Position numbers and translations under genes: made by a program. This document shows, in pieces, positions 19,686 through 29,073 of a stretch of 64,000 nucleotides of DNA. This stretch comes from Sphingobacterium puteale. GTDB taxonomy: Bacteria; Bacteroidota; Bacteroidia; Sphingobacteriales; Sphingobacteriaceae. The number at the start of each line of letters is the position of its first letter. Positions within the stretch are counted from its first letter, which is position 1. The DNA is taken from assembly GCF_003627955.1 (NCBI RefSeq), contig NZ_RBWS01000008.1, positions 62,001-126,000 on the forward strand. Reading direction: 5' to 3'. A model generated the notes under the pieces. It was not told the origin of the DNA, ran no database searches, and saw only the letters and a list, made by a program, of their open reading frames with translations.

Positions 19686-22600
19686 TTAAAATGATGCTCT
19701 GAAGGAGAAGGCAAAAGTTCTGGCATAAGGGTAGGATATACCACGCTCTCTTCTGACGGTGGAGAAATATAGGAAGTCATTTGCCATCAGGTTGACGGAC
19801 AAGGTCTTCAATTTCATGCTCTCCAGCCACGGACTTTTGTCAAATAGATAGCCAATGTTTAAGGTTTCACTGCTGAGTGTGTTCAGCGATTGGACAAATC
19901 GTGATGATATCGGCGTAGTTGCCGTTTGGGAAATCGCCTTAAATTGTGCAATATCCCCTGGATTTTGCCAGCGGTCGTACAATGCACGTTTGTCCTGGTT
20001 GTTCACAACGTTCGTGAAGTTAATATTCTCCACTTTGTCAAATAATGCTGTATTAAAGATATCACCACCTAATCTATAGCGTAGGCCCAGTCCGAATGTA
20101 AATCCTTTAATCCGAAGGTTCGTGGAAATTACACCCTCGACTTTAGGTGCTGTATTTCCGACATTGGCTACGTCAGCAGCGCTGTAATCAAATGTATATT
20201 GTCCATCTTTAGTCAAGAAAACTTCTTTTCCGGTGGTTGGATCAATTCCCAAGGATTGGGTCGCCCAAATGGCTTCAGCGCTATTTCCATCTATATATCT
20301 GACCAAGGATTTGGATGTTTCCTGCTGCTTGTTAAGGGTTCGCAGGATGTCGCCAAATCCACCGTATTGGCTTTTGTAACTTGCGGCTGTAAGGCCAATA
20401 TTCCAAGTGATACCTTTTTCAAGGTTATAGATCGGATAAATTGTTAGCTTAGTCTCTAATCCTTTATAGGTCAGGTTGCCGATATTATAAGGATAGGAAA
20501 ATACGCCAGTTGAGGACGGTAAGTCTACGGGAACTATTAATGGATCTGTTTTCTTGTTGTACGCATTGATATAACCTGTAAAACGATTGTTGAATAGGCT
20601 GAAATCTAAAGAGGTACTGATCTGTTGTGTCTTTTGGGGTTCTAGATTGGGATTGCCCAGCATATTAAGAGTTACGCCCTGACCGAACTGATTGTAATTT
20701 GTACTCGTATAATTGTATAGCGAAATTGAGCTGATATTAGCAAAATTCTGATTACCTGTGATACCCACATTTCCGGTTAGTCGTAAAGAGTTTATCCAAG
20801 GCATTTTTTTTGCGAATGCTTCTTTGTGGATATTCCAGCCTAAACCGACGGCATAATAAGGAGAAAATTGCTTGTTACTGCCATAAGCCGTTGAGCCATC
20901 CAATCTATACACAACATCAAATAGGTAGCGGTTATCATAGGAATAATTAGCACTTAGCGTTGTATTAACCGATCTATATGTGCTACTGGATGCTACCGGA
21001 GCACCATCTAGTAAATAACTATAGGCAAAACGTGGGTTGCCCGTGTTTCCTGCAGGAAACCCTTCAGCTACAGTTGTATAGGCGTCGTTTTTATTTTCAG
21101 CTATTGTATTGCGCCAGTTGGCATTTAATTGATGCTTTTGTGCAAAGGTTTTATAAAAGGTCAACATAAAATTTCCCTGATAGGAAAAATTGTTATTCCG
21201 ATTGTCCGTATATCTTCCTTTCCGTAAGGTTGGTGTCTCAAAGAAATCGCTCATTTCGGGCGACTTATAGATTTTACCTTCTGTTGTCCCCTTAGTCATT
21301 TGTAGCGCAGCATTCGCTCTTAGATAACTCTTAATGTCATAGTTGGCATTAAAGTTATTCTGAACCTCCAAGTTTTTGGATTTATTATATTGCGGCAGCA
21401 TGGCATCATATAATGGATTGGCAATATAGAAATCGACGGAAGAGTTGGATTTTCGACTAATTTCCAAATAAGGGTTTTCCCAATTTTTTTCATAATATGG
21501 ATTTGTATTTACCCAAGTGGAAAATAAGCCATATTGAGATTCGGTAGTCTTGTTGCCCCTGATGTAGGTAATATTGTTAATATTGACCTTGTTTTTTCGA
21601 TAAGTTAGGTTGATACTACCGCTATAACTATCTCTTCCTGATCCAATCATGGCTCCTTTTCCTTTCCGGTAGTTTAAGCCAAGATTGTAGATAAAAGTCT
21701 CATCGCCACCGGCGGCATTGATCGAGTTATTCGTCGAGAAGCCATTTTGTAGCGGTTCACTTAGCCAGTAACTATCAACTCCTTTTTTTACAAATGAAAG
21801 GTGTTGATTGTATAGGCTATCGAGATAGACTTGTTGTGTAGGACTTGACGATGAGTTGTAACGCCCGGAGAGTCTTTCAAATTCTAATTTTTCGGTCGCA
21901 TTCATCATATTGTATGCGGACAAATCGGGCATTTCGAATCTAAAGTCTTGTGTGTATGTAAACTGTAACTCACCAGGTTTGGGTTTTACAGTCTCTATAA
22001 CAACAACACCATTAGATGCTTGTGAACCATATAGCGCCGTGGAAGCAGCATCTTTAAGTATCGTTACTGATGCGACGCGATTCATGTCAAGATCAACAAT
22101 AGTTTGTATTGTTGTTGGAAAACCATCTAATACAAATAGCGGTTGATTGGGATCGGCCCCAAACTGGTCCGTTAGCGTGGAACTAGGAATACTACTCTTG
22201 CCACGGACTTCAATCACTGGCATGACGTTTGGATTTGATCCTGCTAAATTGTTCTCAATTTGTAAAAACGAAGGATCCAATGTCTTCAAACTCTGAATAA
22301 TATTGTTGTTGCTTACTGCTTTTAATTCTGCACCGGAGAATTTTGTGGTCGTACCAGTAAAGCTATCTTTATTTCTATTGATCCCTGTTCCTGTAACAAC
22401 GACTTCTTCAATCGTATTGTCCTTCTTGCGAAGTTTGACCAGCATTCCACTGACGGACAATGTTGCTTTGATTTCTTGGTTTTCGTAACCTACGAATGAG
22501 ATAACGAGAATTTCATTCAGTGCTGTGATTGGCAGGTTGAATACCCCGTCAGCATTGGTTTTAACAGATCTTTTTTCATCGTTTTTTTGACGTATTGATG

Positions 22601-23159
22601 CGCCTTCCACGGGGTTACCTTGCTCATCTACAACTCTACCTTTGATTCCGTGTTGGATACTGGTGTTGACAACCTTTTCGGGCGAAATGGTCGTTATTGC
22701 ATGAAGCGATGGCGCTGTAGTTCTCTTTTTAATGACTACTGTTTTGTCGAAAAAATCGTAAGAAAGATTCGCTTTGTTAAAAATGATATTCAGTACCTGT
22801 TTGAAGGGCGCTTCCTTTATATCAGCAGATAAATCAATGACTTGATTGATCTCATTTTTCTTGTAAAAAAATGTATATCCACTTTGTTTTTCAATTTTTT
22901 TCAAAATAGCTTCGAGGCTCGCCTTTTGCTTTTTGAGGGTGATCTGTTGTGCATAGGTGTTTGCATCTACTTGAGAAAGACCTAGGCCGATCATTAAGGT
23001 AATTAGGTTGATCCTCATAAGAGATCTTGATAATGGGCGCGCAAAAAAAGGGCTGTGTTTTTCATAGGAACGCCACGGATTGGGTACGGCATTTGCCGCC
23101 AAGGTGGTCGAATGAAAATCTTTCTCCCTCTTATTGAACGGAGTTAGTGTAAATTTCAT
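19686..23159 (-). CDS. SusC/RagA TonB-dependent receptor with STN signalling domain (module A)
   Basis: An intact 1157-residue receptor. A long N-terminal extension precedes the signal sequence around LITLMIGLGLSQVDANTYAQ. Next come the STN domain (about residues 73-140, EKQSGYTFFYKKNEI), a carboxypeptidase-regulatory-like beta domain (GRVVDEQGNPVEGASI, about 172-245), the plug (LKDAASTALYGSQASNGVVV) and a 22-stranded barrel ending in FSFRASF. The STN domain marks a receptor that signals through FecR, and the FecR and sigma genes lie directly upstream. An internal methionine (MRINLITLM) at about residue 48 is an alternative start. It imports its ligand across the outer membrane with TonB energy. 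The ligand is unknown. Confidence 0.94.
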   Translation of the reverse strand: MKFTLTPFNKREKDFHSTTLAANAVPNPWRSYEKHSPFFARPLSRSLMRINLITLMIGLGLSQVDANTYAQQITLKKQKASLEAILKKIEKQSGYTFFYKKNEINQVIDLSADIKEAPFKQVLNIIFNKANLSYDFFDKTVVIKKRTTAPSLHAITTISPEKVVNTSIQHGIKGRVVDEQGNPVEGASIRQKNDEKRSVKTNADGVFNLPITALNEILVISFVGYENQEIKATLSVSGMLVKLRKKDNTIEEVVVTGTGINRNKDSFTGTTTKFSGAELKAVSNNNIIQSLKTLDPSFLQIENNLAGSNPNVMPVIEVRGKSSIPSSTLTDQFGADPNQPLFVLDGFPTTIQTIVDLDMNRVASVTILKDAASTALYGSQASNGVVVIETVKPKPGELQFTYTQDFRFEMPDLSAYNMMNATEKLEFERLSGRYNSSSSPTQQVYLDSLYNQHLSFVKKGVDSYWLSEPLQNGFSTNNSINAAGGDETFIYNLGLNYRKGKGAMIGSGRDSYSGSINLTYRKNKVNINNITYIRGNKTTESQYGLFSTWVNTNPYYEKNWENPYLEISRKSNSSVDFYIANPLYDAMLPQYNKSKNLEVQNNFNANYDIKSYLRANAALQMTKGTTEGKIYKSPEMSDFFETPTLRKGRYTDNRNNNFSYQGNFMLTFYKTFAQKHQLNANWRNTIAENKNDAYTTVAEGFPAGNTGNPRFAYSYLLDGAPVASSSTYRSVNTTLSANYSYDNRYLFDVVYRLDGSTAYGSNKQFSPYYAVGLGWNIHKEAFAKKMPWINSLRLTGNVGITGNQNFANISSISLYNYTSTNYNQFGQGVTLNMLGNPNLEPQKTQQISTSLDFSLFNNRFTGYINAYNKKTDPLIVPVDLPSSTGVFSYPYNIGNLTYKGLETKLTIYPIYNLEKGITWNIGLTAASYKSQYGGFGDILRTLNKQQETSKSLVRYIDGNSAEAIWATQSLGIDPTTGKEVFLTKDGQYTFDYSAADVANVGNTAPKVEGVISTNLRIKGFTFGLGLRYRLGGDIFNTALFDKVENINFTNVVNNQDKRALYDRWQNPGDIAQFKAISQTATTPISSRFVQSLNTLSSETLNIGYLFDKSPWLESMKLKTLSVNLMANDFLYFSTVRRERGISYPYARTFAFSFRASF

Positions 23160-23226
23160 TAAATTCGTTTGGTTTTAACGTGTTAATAATTTAGAAGTTA
23201 GACGATACTTTAATACCAACAAACTT

Positions 23227-23254
23227 GACGGGTTCTGCGCCAACAGAATCCGTC
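23227..23254 (-). other. Stable hairpin between FecR and SusC genes of module A
   Basis: GACGGGTTCTG at 23227-23237 pairs with CAGAATCCGTC at 23244-23254 across a 6-nt loop, with a single non-Watson-Crick pair. In the direction of transcription (minus) it is preceded by a run of A and followed by no T run. It therefore looks like an attenuating or mRNA-stabilising stem in the 162-bp gap, not a terminator for the operon. Confidence 0.5.
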
Positions 23255-23321
23255 TTTTTATTGATATTACGGATCTGATCAAGGAGGAAATTTTTTACTT
23301 TTCATAGTTCAGCAATTTTGG

Positions 23322-24458
23322 TTATGTAATGATTAAGTTGATTTTATTGTCTTTATCTAGCACTGCCTTTGTATTTAAATCAGCAAAATTCAACAGCTTG
23401 ATTAATTTATCCAAGCTGAGGTTACGGGGAATTTTTCCGGAATATTGCTCCTTATTGCTATTCGCTTTATAAGTAATCGTAATATTATACCATCGCGCAA
23501 TCTGTTGAAGTACCTCGGCCGTATTATTTCCATTGAAATAGAATTGATCATTTTTCCAGCTCAACGCTTCTTCTATGTCGATTTTATGAACACGCAATCC
23601 ACCCTGTTTTAGTACGGCTTGCTCATTGGGCAGGAGCCGAACACTTGATTTACTGTTTTTTTCTAAGGAAACAAGGACGGAGCCTTCTTCCAGAGTAGTT
23701 TGTGTCTTTCCAGTTTCTGGATACGCATTGATATTGAATTGAGTTCCTAAAACTTCCACCTGTTGGTCTTTTGTCTTAACAATAAATTTGCTTTTATTGC
23801 TCGTCTTGCGTACGTGGAAGTATGCTTCTCCTTGTAGTTCTACGACTCTGTTTCCCTGACTAAATGTGGTGGGATAGATAATTTTGGAATCGGCATTTAA
23901 GGTAACTAAGGTGCCATCAGAAAGGGTCAAGTCATACGTGGCGCCCTTGGGGGTATGCATGCTGTTTATTTGAACTATTGGCTTGTTGCTTTTCGCATCA
24001 TGATAACTTATCTGCCCATTGCCATCCTTAATAATGATAACATCGCCGGTTTGAATGCGCTGATTTAAATTCAGCTGTTCGAGGTCGATCTTTTTTCCGT
24101 TACCTAAAGTAATGATTGCTCGTTCTTTTCCAGCTGGGACAGAAGCCAATAATTCTTCAGAAGCAATATTTTCGGTTGAGGGCCATAAGTTGTAAGCGAA
24201 GAAACCAATTAGTAGTACAGCAGCGGCAGTACCGATATATTGCACATATTTTAGTGTAGTGGACGTTCTTTCAGTTGTCCCGATTTCGTTCAATAAACGA
24301 TTTTTGACATTCTTTTGGATGTCCGAAAACTGCTCTTCTGATATTTGATCGGCAGATTGCTGATCAAACCAATCAAAAAGCTGTTTACGTTCCTCGATAT
24401 TTTCGGCTCGGTTCAGAAAACTGCTTATCAATCTATATAATTCTTTCACTTGCTTCAT
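23322..24458 (-). CDS. FecR-family anti-sigma factor (module A)
   Basis: A 378-residue anti-sigma factor from the ATG at 24458 (MKQVKELYRL); a longer frame from a TTG at 24467 is unlikely. The cytoplasmic N-terminal region (about 1-75) is followed by one membrane segment (YIGTAAAVLLIGFFAYNLW, about residues 80-98). The periplasmic FecR domain has LSDGTLVTLNADSKIIYPT and RVVELQGEAYFHVRK. A DUF4974-like C-terminal domain (EVLQQIARWYNITITYK) follows. It should inhibit the sigma factor encoded 112 bp upstream and receive the signal from the STN-type SusC downstream. Its organisation matches the module B FecR, but the sequences are well diverged, so partner specificity is plausible. Confidence 0.93.
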   Translation of the reverse strand: MKQVKELYRLISSFLNRAENIEERKQLFDWFDQQSADQISEEQFSDIQKNVKNRLLNEIGTTERTSTTLKYVQYIGTAAAVLLIGFFAYNLWPSTENIASEELLASVPAGKERAIITLGNGKKIDLEQLNLNQRIQTGDVIIIKDGNGQISYHDAKSNKPIVQINSMHTPKGATYDLTLSDGTLVTLNADSKIIYPTTFSQGNRVVELQGEAYFHVRKTSNKSKFIVKTKDQQVEVLGTQFNINAYPETGKTQTTLEEGSVLVSLEKNSKSSVRLLPNEQAVLKQGGLRVHKIDIEEALSWKNDQFYFNGNNTAEVLQQIARWYNITITYKANSNKEQYSGKIPRNLSLDKLIKLLNFADLNTKAVLDKDNKINLIIT

Positions 24459-24570
24459 AAATCGCAACGTTATACTGGTTGGTTATAATACAAGTGATGT
24501 AAAAGAAGAGGAGCTTCTACTCAAAAAGTAAAAAAAAGTTTTTTTTATTGAAATTGACGATTACTGACAA

Positions 24571-25143
24571 CTAAAAGAATAAAATAAAGTGGAAAAGGTG
24601 GCTTGTTGCTGTACGTAGATGTCGGATGGCTTTGTTAATATGTTTTTCTACCGTGGATTCGCTGATTTCCAATTTTATAGCAATCTCTTTGTTACTCATA
24701 TAATATTCCCTGCTCAATTTGAATACTTCCCGACATTTTTGAGGAAGATTTTCTACTTCTCTGGCAACTATATCGATAATATAACGGTAATAGAGTCGAT
24801 CTTCAATGTTTATGGATTGATCTTCACACTCAAAATGTTCAACGTTTTGGGTAACCTTTATTTTCATCTCTTTGCGGTAATGGGCAAGCACCAAATACCG
24901 GCAGGAACTAAATAGATATGCTGGAAGAGACTCTATTTCTTCAATTAACGCTCTATTTTTCCATACTGAAATAAATAGGTCATGCAGGATATCTTCGGCT
25001 ACTTCGCGGCTGTTGATCTTTTTTGCAATAAAAGAAGTAAGATCAGGGGCAAATAAATCATACAATGCCGAAAAAGCACGCTGATCCCCTTGCTGTATAA
25101 GGGGGAGGAGATCTTGGTAGTGATATGATCCAGTGTTTTTCAT
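24571..25143 (-). CDS. ECF sigma factor, RNA polymerase sigma-70 family (module A)
   Basis: A 190-residue ECF sigma factor. Region 2 spans AFSALYDLFAPDLTSFIAKK to the EDILHDLFISVWKNR motif; region 4 is the helix-turn-helix MSNKEIAIKLEISESTVEKH. It begins at the ATG at 25143 and is first in the minus-strand run, divergent from the LacI regulator with a 403-bp gap. It is expected to direct RNA polymerase to the SusC/SusD genes of this module once FecR releases it. The phylum's ECF factors in this setting usually also transcribe the downstream lipoprotein genes. The direct target promoters cannot be read off with confidence. Confidence 0.93.
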   Translation of the reverse strand: MKNTGSYHYQDLLPLIQQGDQRAFSALYDLFAPDLTSFIAKKINSREVAEDILHDLFISVWKNRALIEEIESLPAYLFSSCRYLVLAHYRKEMKIKVTQNVEHFECEDQSINIEDRLYYRYIIDIVAREVENLPQKCREVFKLSREYYMSNKEIAIKLEISESTVEKHINKAIRHLRTATSHLFHFILFF

Positions 25144-25546
25144 AAGGAGCTAGTCGCCAGTAAATTTAAAAAAAATTTAACATTCTCATTACAAGATTGA
25201 CAAAGTGGCGCTGTTTTTTGCATTCATTTTTGTGTTTTTATTAAAATTCAACAAAAATTTAGATTTTTTAATATGAATTGACCAATAACTGCTCATAGAC
25301 GAAATAGGCTTCCAGTAGGTTTGAAGTATGGCTTAGGTATTGTTATCGTATTACAGTGAAGCTACTTTAGCTAACTTAAAATGTTGTTATCGAAAAAAGT
25401 TTGTTTGTTATTGCGCAATGTTGTGGGAACAACGAAAAGTACTGATTTAATTCGCGCAAACGGTTGTGTTGATATTCATTGGCTTCAATAAGAGCGTATT
25501 CTTCATTTTATTTTCTAATTTCACTTAATTTTACGAAATAGCTCGC
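25144..25546. promoter_or_regulatory. Divergent intergenic region between the module A sigma factor and the LacI regulator
   Basis: A 403-bp AT-rich region without a credible gene. It must hold the promoters of the two divergent genes. A near -7 box, TAATTTTA at 25526-25533, precedes the LacI gene by 13 bases. A short inverted repeat GTTGT-GGGA-ACAAC lies near 25422-25436. No copy of the CG-centred operator found at the mannosidase genes is visible here, so autoregulation by the LacI protein is not supported. Confidence 0.4.
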
Positions 25547-26533
25547 ATGGCCAAATCTATTAAAGAAATTGCACAGGAACTTAATGTATCCAAATCTACC
25601 GTTTCGTTGGTGATCAATCATAAAGCGGAACAGGCTCGTATCAGTAAAGAGCTTGAGAAGCGTGTGCTGGATTACGTCAAGAAAGTTGGGTATAAACCCA
25701 ACTCACTAGCAAAGAGTCTGGCTACGGGCCGTTCGAATACCATTGGCCTTATTGTAGAAAATATTGGTGATTCCTTTTTCGGCCCTTTTGCGCTATATGT
25801 TGAAGAGCTTTTGCGCAAGAAGGATTATCATGTGCTCTATAGCAGCACTTTGGGAGATCCTCAAAATGCGCAGGATATCATTGATTTTATGCTTGAAAAG
25901 AAAGTTGAAGGAATCCTTTTGGCACCTACTGTAGATCTGGAAGAACATCAGCGAAAGATCTTGGAACATAAAGTCCCTTTGGTTGTTTTTGACCGAAATT
26001 CGCCAGAAGTAGCCACACATTATGTGCATATTGACAATGGAGACAGCAGCCTGAAGGCCTGCTCACATTTGAAGTCGATCGGCTGTGAAAACTTTGGATT
26101 GGTTACAATTGATTCGGACCAACCTCAGATGCTAGCGCGTAAAAATGCCTATTTACAATTTTGTAAGGAAACAGGAATGCAAGCGCGGATATTACATTTG
26201 CCCTACCACAGTTTGCGACAGAAGGGTATGACGACCTTAAGGAATTGGGTATCGAAAAATACCGAATTGGATGGTTTATATTTTACGACCAATTATCTGT
26301 GTATCCTTGGCCTGAAATCGCTACGTACAGAGGAAGGGAAAATTTTCGATTTCCCGTTGTTTTCCTTTGATGATCATGAGCTGTTCGATATACTGAATCC
26401 TAAGATTTCCTGTATCCGGCAGCCCCTGGAACCGTTAGCAAAAACATGTGTAAAGGTCTTACTAAAAGAAATAGACCGTGGCATTTCCATTCCCAGAGAA
26501 TATGTGATTTCAACAGACTTGATTAAAAGATAA
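25547..26533 (+). CDS. LacI-family transcriptional regulator of the mannose locus
   Basis: A 328-residue LacI/GalR regulator. The N-terminal helix-turn-helix is at residues 4-25 (KEIAQELNVSKSTVSLVIN), followed by the hinge-helix region (YKPNSLAKSLATGRSNTIGL). The C-terminal periplasmic-binding-like effector domain runs from about residue 62 to the end (IGLIVENIGDSFFG; FPLFSFDDHELFDIL). It lies 169 bp ahead of the first GH92 gene. A palindrome with the LacI-type central CG sits at two GH92 promoters and a related one ahead of the SusC/D operon, so this is most likely their common repressor. The effector may be mannose, a short mannoside or a phosphorylated derivative; that is inference from context. 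Confidence 0.93.
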   Translation: MAKSIKEIAQELNVSKSTVSLVINHKAEQARISKELEKRVLDYVKKVGYKPNSLAKSLATGRSNTIGLIVENIGDSFFGPFALYVEELLRKKDYHVLYSSTLGDPQNAQDIIDFMLEKKVEGILLAPTVDLEEHQRKILEHKVPLVVFDRNSPEVATHYVHIDNGDSSLKACSHLKSIGCENFGLVTIDSDQPQMLARKNAYLQFCKETGMQARILHLPYHSLRQKGMTTLRNWVSKNTELDGLYFTTNYLCILGLKSLRTEEGKIFDFPLFSFDDHELFDILNPKISCIRQPLEPLAKTCVKVLLKEIDRGISIPREYVISTDLIKR

Positions 26534-26653
26534 TATACTGCTTGGAGCTTTTATCCACTTCGGATTGCCCCTATGAACGTAAGCCCAATTGTAAAAATCA
26601 TAAGACGGACACCTTAGAAAGTATCGAGTTTTTTTTAATTCATATTCTTTTTA

Positions 26654-26676
26654 TATCTTTACTAATACGTTTTAGT
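26654..26676 (+). promoter_or_regulatory. Promoter -7 box with abutting LacI-type operator, first GH92 unit
   Basis: A -7-like box TATCTTTA (26654-26661) runs straight into the near-palindrome ACTAATACGTTTTAGT (26661-26676), which has the central CG typical of LacI-family operators. A protein bound here would block the promoter. The 18-base string TTTACTAATACGTTTTAG recurs exactly ahead of the third GH92 gene at 51068-51085. The ATG of the GH92 gene is 26 bases downstream. Confidence 0.7.
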
Positions 26677-26702
26677 AGAAATATTTATATATATCCTAAA
26701 TA

Positions 26703-29054
26703 ATGAAGAAATCATTAAATGTTTTTCTAGGGTCATTATTGTCCTTGGGTTTGTTTTGCGCAAAACCGGTTTTGGCCCAGAAGTTTAGAGGACAGCAACT
26801 AGAAGCTGTGGATCTGGTGAATCCTTTAATGGGTACGGAATCCAAATTTGAGCTTTCCAACGGGAATACTTATCCTTCCATTGCAAGGCCCTGGGGGATG
26901 AATATGTGGACGCCACAGACAGGTAAAAATGGCGATGGCTGGCAATATCAGTATACAGCTGATAAGATCCGTGGATTAAAGCAGACTCACCAGCCATCAC
27001 CTTGGATGAATGATTACGGTGTTTTTTCTATTATGCCTGTGACTGGAAAGCCTGTATTTGATCAAGATGAGCGTGCGAGCTGGTTTTCACATAAAGCGGA
27101 GATTGTAAAACCGTATTATTATTCGGTTTATCTAGCAGATCACGATGTGACTGCAGAGATGACACCAACAGAACGCGCAGCCATATTTAGGATCTCGTTT
27201 AATAAAACAGACGATGCTTATATTGTTTTGGATGCATATGAAAAGGGATCTGAAGTTCAGATTATTCCAGAAAAAAATATGATAATTGGCTATTCTTCGA
27301 AATATGCACGCGGTCCACTACCTGCTAATTTCAAGAATTATTTTGTTTTGGTTTTTGATCAACCTTTTGCAAGTGTTGCTACCTGGGAAGGCAAAGAGAA
27401 GAAGGATGGGCAACTTCAGATCAAAGGTGATCACACAGGTGCAATCGTAGGGTTTAAGGTAAAAGACAAAACGAAACCAGTACAGGTGAAAGTAGCGTCT
27501 TCCTTTATCAGTGCCGAACAAGCCTTATTAAACTTAAATGAATTAGGTAACAAATCTTTTGATCAAGTAAAAGAAGATGGACGTCAGATCTGGAATTCTA
27601 CCTTAGGAAAAATTAAAGTAGAAGGTGATGATATCGATCAGTTGCGTACATTTTATTCGACCATGTATCGAACCTTATTTTTCCCGAACAAGTTGTATGA
27701 GATTGATGCAAAAGGACAGCCTGTACATTATAGCCCGTATAACGGTAAGACGCTTCCGGGATATTTATTCGGCGGGACAGGTTTTTGGGACACATTCAGA
27801 GCCTTGTATCCATTCTTAAACTTTATGTATCCTTCCATCAATAAGGAAATGCAGGAAGGTCTTCTCAATGCCTATCTGGAAGGAGGTTTCCTACCTGAAT
27901 GGAGCAGCCCGGGATATGCTGACATCATGGTTGGTAACAACTCCGCTTCGGTCGTTTCGGATGCATATATGAAAGGTCTGCGTGGTTATGATATCAACAA
28001 ATTGTATGAAGCCTTGCAACATGGTGCAAATAATGAGGGACCAATGACTGCTGTCGGGCGAAAAGGTGTTGAATATTACAACAGGCTGGGGTATGTTCCT
28101 TATGACGTTAACATCAATGAAAATGCTGCCCGCACATTAGAATATGCTTATGATGATTTCACCATATACCAATTGGCAAAAGCATTAAATCGCCCTAAGG
28201 CCGAGATTGACTTATATGCGAAACGTGCCCAAAATTATAAGAACTTATTTGATCCTTCCACCAATCTGATGCGTGGTAAAAATAAGGATGGTAAATTCCA
28301 GGCACCTTTCAATCCACTGAAATGGGGTGATGCATTTACTGAGGGAAATAGCTGGCATTACTCCTGGAGTGTTTTCCACGATGTGCAAGGACTGATCAAT
28401 TTAATGGGAGGCGAAAAGACGTTTGTCGGTATGTTGGACTCCGTATTCGTTCAATCGCCAGATTTTGATGATAGTTATTATGGCGGTATTATCCACGAAA
28501 TTCGGGAGATGCAGGTTGCCAATATGGGGCAATATGCACATGGTAATCAGCCAATCCAGCATATGCCATACTTGTATAACTACGCCGGCCAACCTTGGAA
28601 AACACAATATTGGGTTCGCCAGGTCATGGACAGAATGTACAAACCGACACCTGACGGTTATTGTGGCGACGAGGATAATGGCCAAACATCAGCTTGGTAT
28701 GTGTTTTCAGCTTTAGGTTTTTATCCTGTTTGTCCGGCGACAGATGAATATGTGCTCGGTGCTCCATTGTTTAAAAAAGCGACCTTAACTTTTGAAAATG
28801 GTAAGACATTGACCATAGATGCGCCTAAGAATTCCAGTGAAAATGTTTATGTGAATGCTTTGCAGTTTAACGGAACAAATTATGGTAAAAACTGGTTGAG
28901 TCACAAGGCTCTTCATGAAGGTGGAAATCTTAATTTTGATATGGCCGTTAAACCGAACTATAATAGAGGGGCTACCTTGAGCGCAGTTCCATATTCGATG
29001 ACGAATGAATTGAAGGTGGGTGTGAATTCAACAAAATCAAAGAAGAAAAAATAG
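26703..29054 (+). CDS. GH92 exo-alpha-mannosidase, His-Glu (alpha-1,2-like) type
   Basis: A 783-residue exported glycoside hydrolase of family 92, calcium-dependent inverting exo-mannosidases. The signal peptide ends near VLAQ. The catalytic acid is E547 in EGNSWHYSW, and the base pair is D656/D658 in GDEDNGQTSAW. H598-E599 precede the GNQP loop. The spacing between these residues (52, 109 and 111 after the acid) equals that I recall for Bacteroides Bt3990 (E533, H584-E585, D642/D644), where the His-Glu pair in the +1 subsite goes with alpha-1,2 specificity. It heads an operon with a metallopeptidase and a second GH92. It is closely related to the third GH92 at 51128. The alpha-1,2 call is inferred from the motif. 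Confidence 0.93.
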   Translation: MKKSLNVFLGSLLSLGLFCAKPVLAQKFRGQQLEAVDLVNPLMGTESKFELSNGNTYPSIARPWGMNMWTPQTGKNGDGWQYQYTADKIRGLKQTHQPSPWMNDYGVFSIMPVTGKPVFDQDERASWFSHKAEIVKPYYYSVYLADHDVTAEMTPTERAAIFRISFNKTDDAYIVLDAYEKGSEVQIIPEKNMIIGYSSKYARGPLPANFKNYFVLVFDQPFASVATWEGKEKKDGQLQIKGDHTGAIVGFKVKDKTKPVQVKVASSFISAEQALLNLNELGNKSFDQVKEDGRQIWNSTLGKIKVEGDDIDQLRTFYSTMYRTLFFPNKLYEIDAKGQPVHYSPYNGKTLPGYLFGGTGFWDTFRALYPFLNFMYPSINKEMQEGLLNAYLEGGFLPEWSSPGYADIMVGNNSASVVSDAYMKGLRGYDINKLYEALQHGANNEGPMTAVGRKGVEYYNRLGYVPYDVNINENAARTLEYAYDDFTIYQLAKALNRPKAEIDLYAKRAQNYKNLFDPSTNLMRGKNKDGKFQAPFNPLKWGDAFTEGNSWHYSWSVFHDVQGLINLMGGEKTFVGMLDSVFVQSPDFDDSYYGGIIHEIREMQVANMGQYAHGNQPIQHMPYLYNYAGQPWKTQYWVRQVMDRMYKPTPDGYCGDEDNGQTSAWYVFSALGFYPVCPATDEYVLGAPLFKKATLTFENGKTLTIDAPKNSSENVYVNALQFNGTNYGKNWLSHKALHEGGNLNFDMAVKPNYNRGATLSAVPYSMTNELKVGVNSTKSKKKK

Positions 29055-29073
29055 GTAAATTATAACTCTGATT

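Noticed and set aside
23227..23260. Plus-strand intrinsic terminator (stem followed by T run).
   Set aside because: No plus-strand gene ends here; both neighbours are transcribed leftward, so the T run is probably incidental.
25454..25467. CGCAAACGGTTGTG as an autoregulatory operator ahead of the LacI gene.
   Set aside because: The two halves do not match as a palindrome, and it does not resemble the operator at the GH92 promoters.
28536..28560. GNQP instead of GNEP in two GH92 enzymes as a lost catalytic acid, which would suggest mannose-1-phosphate uncapping activity.
   Set aside because: Residue spacing shows that the catalytic acid is the Glu of EGN(S/A)W, 109-111 residues before the DED motif as in Bt3990. 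It is intact in all three enzymes.
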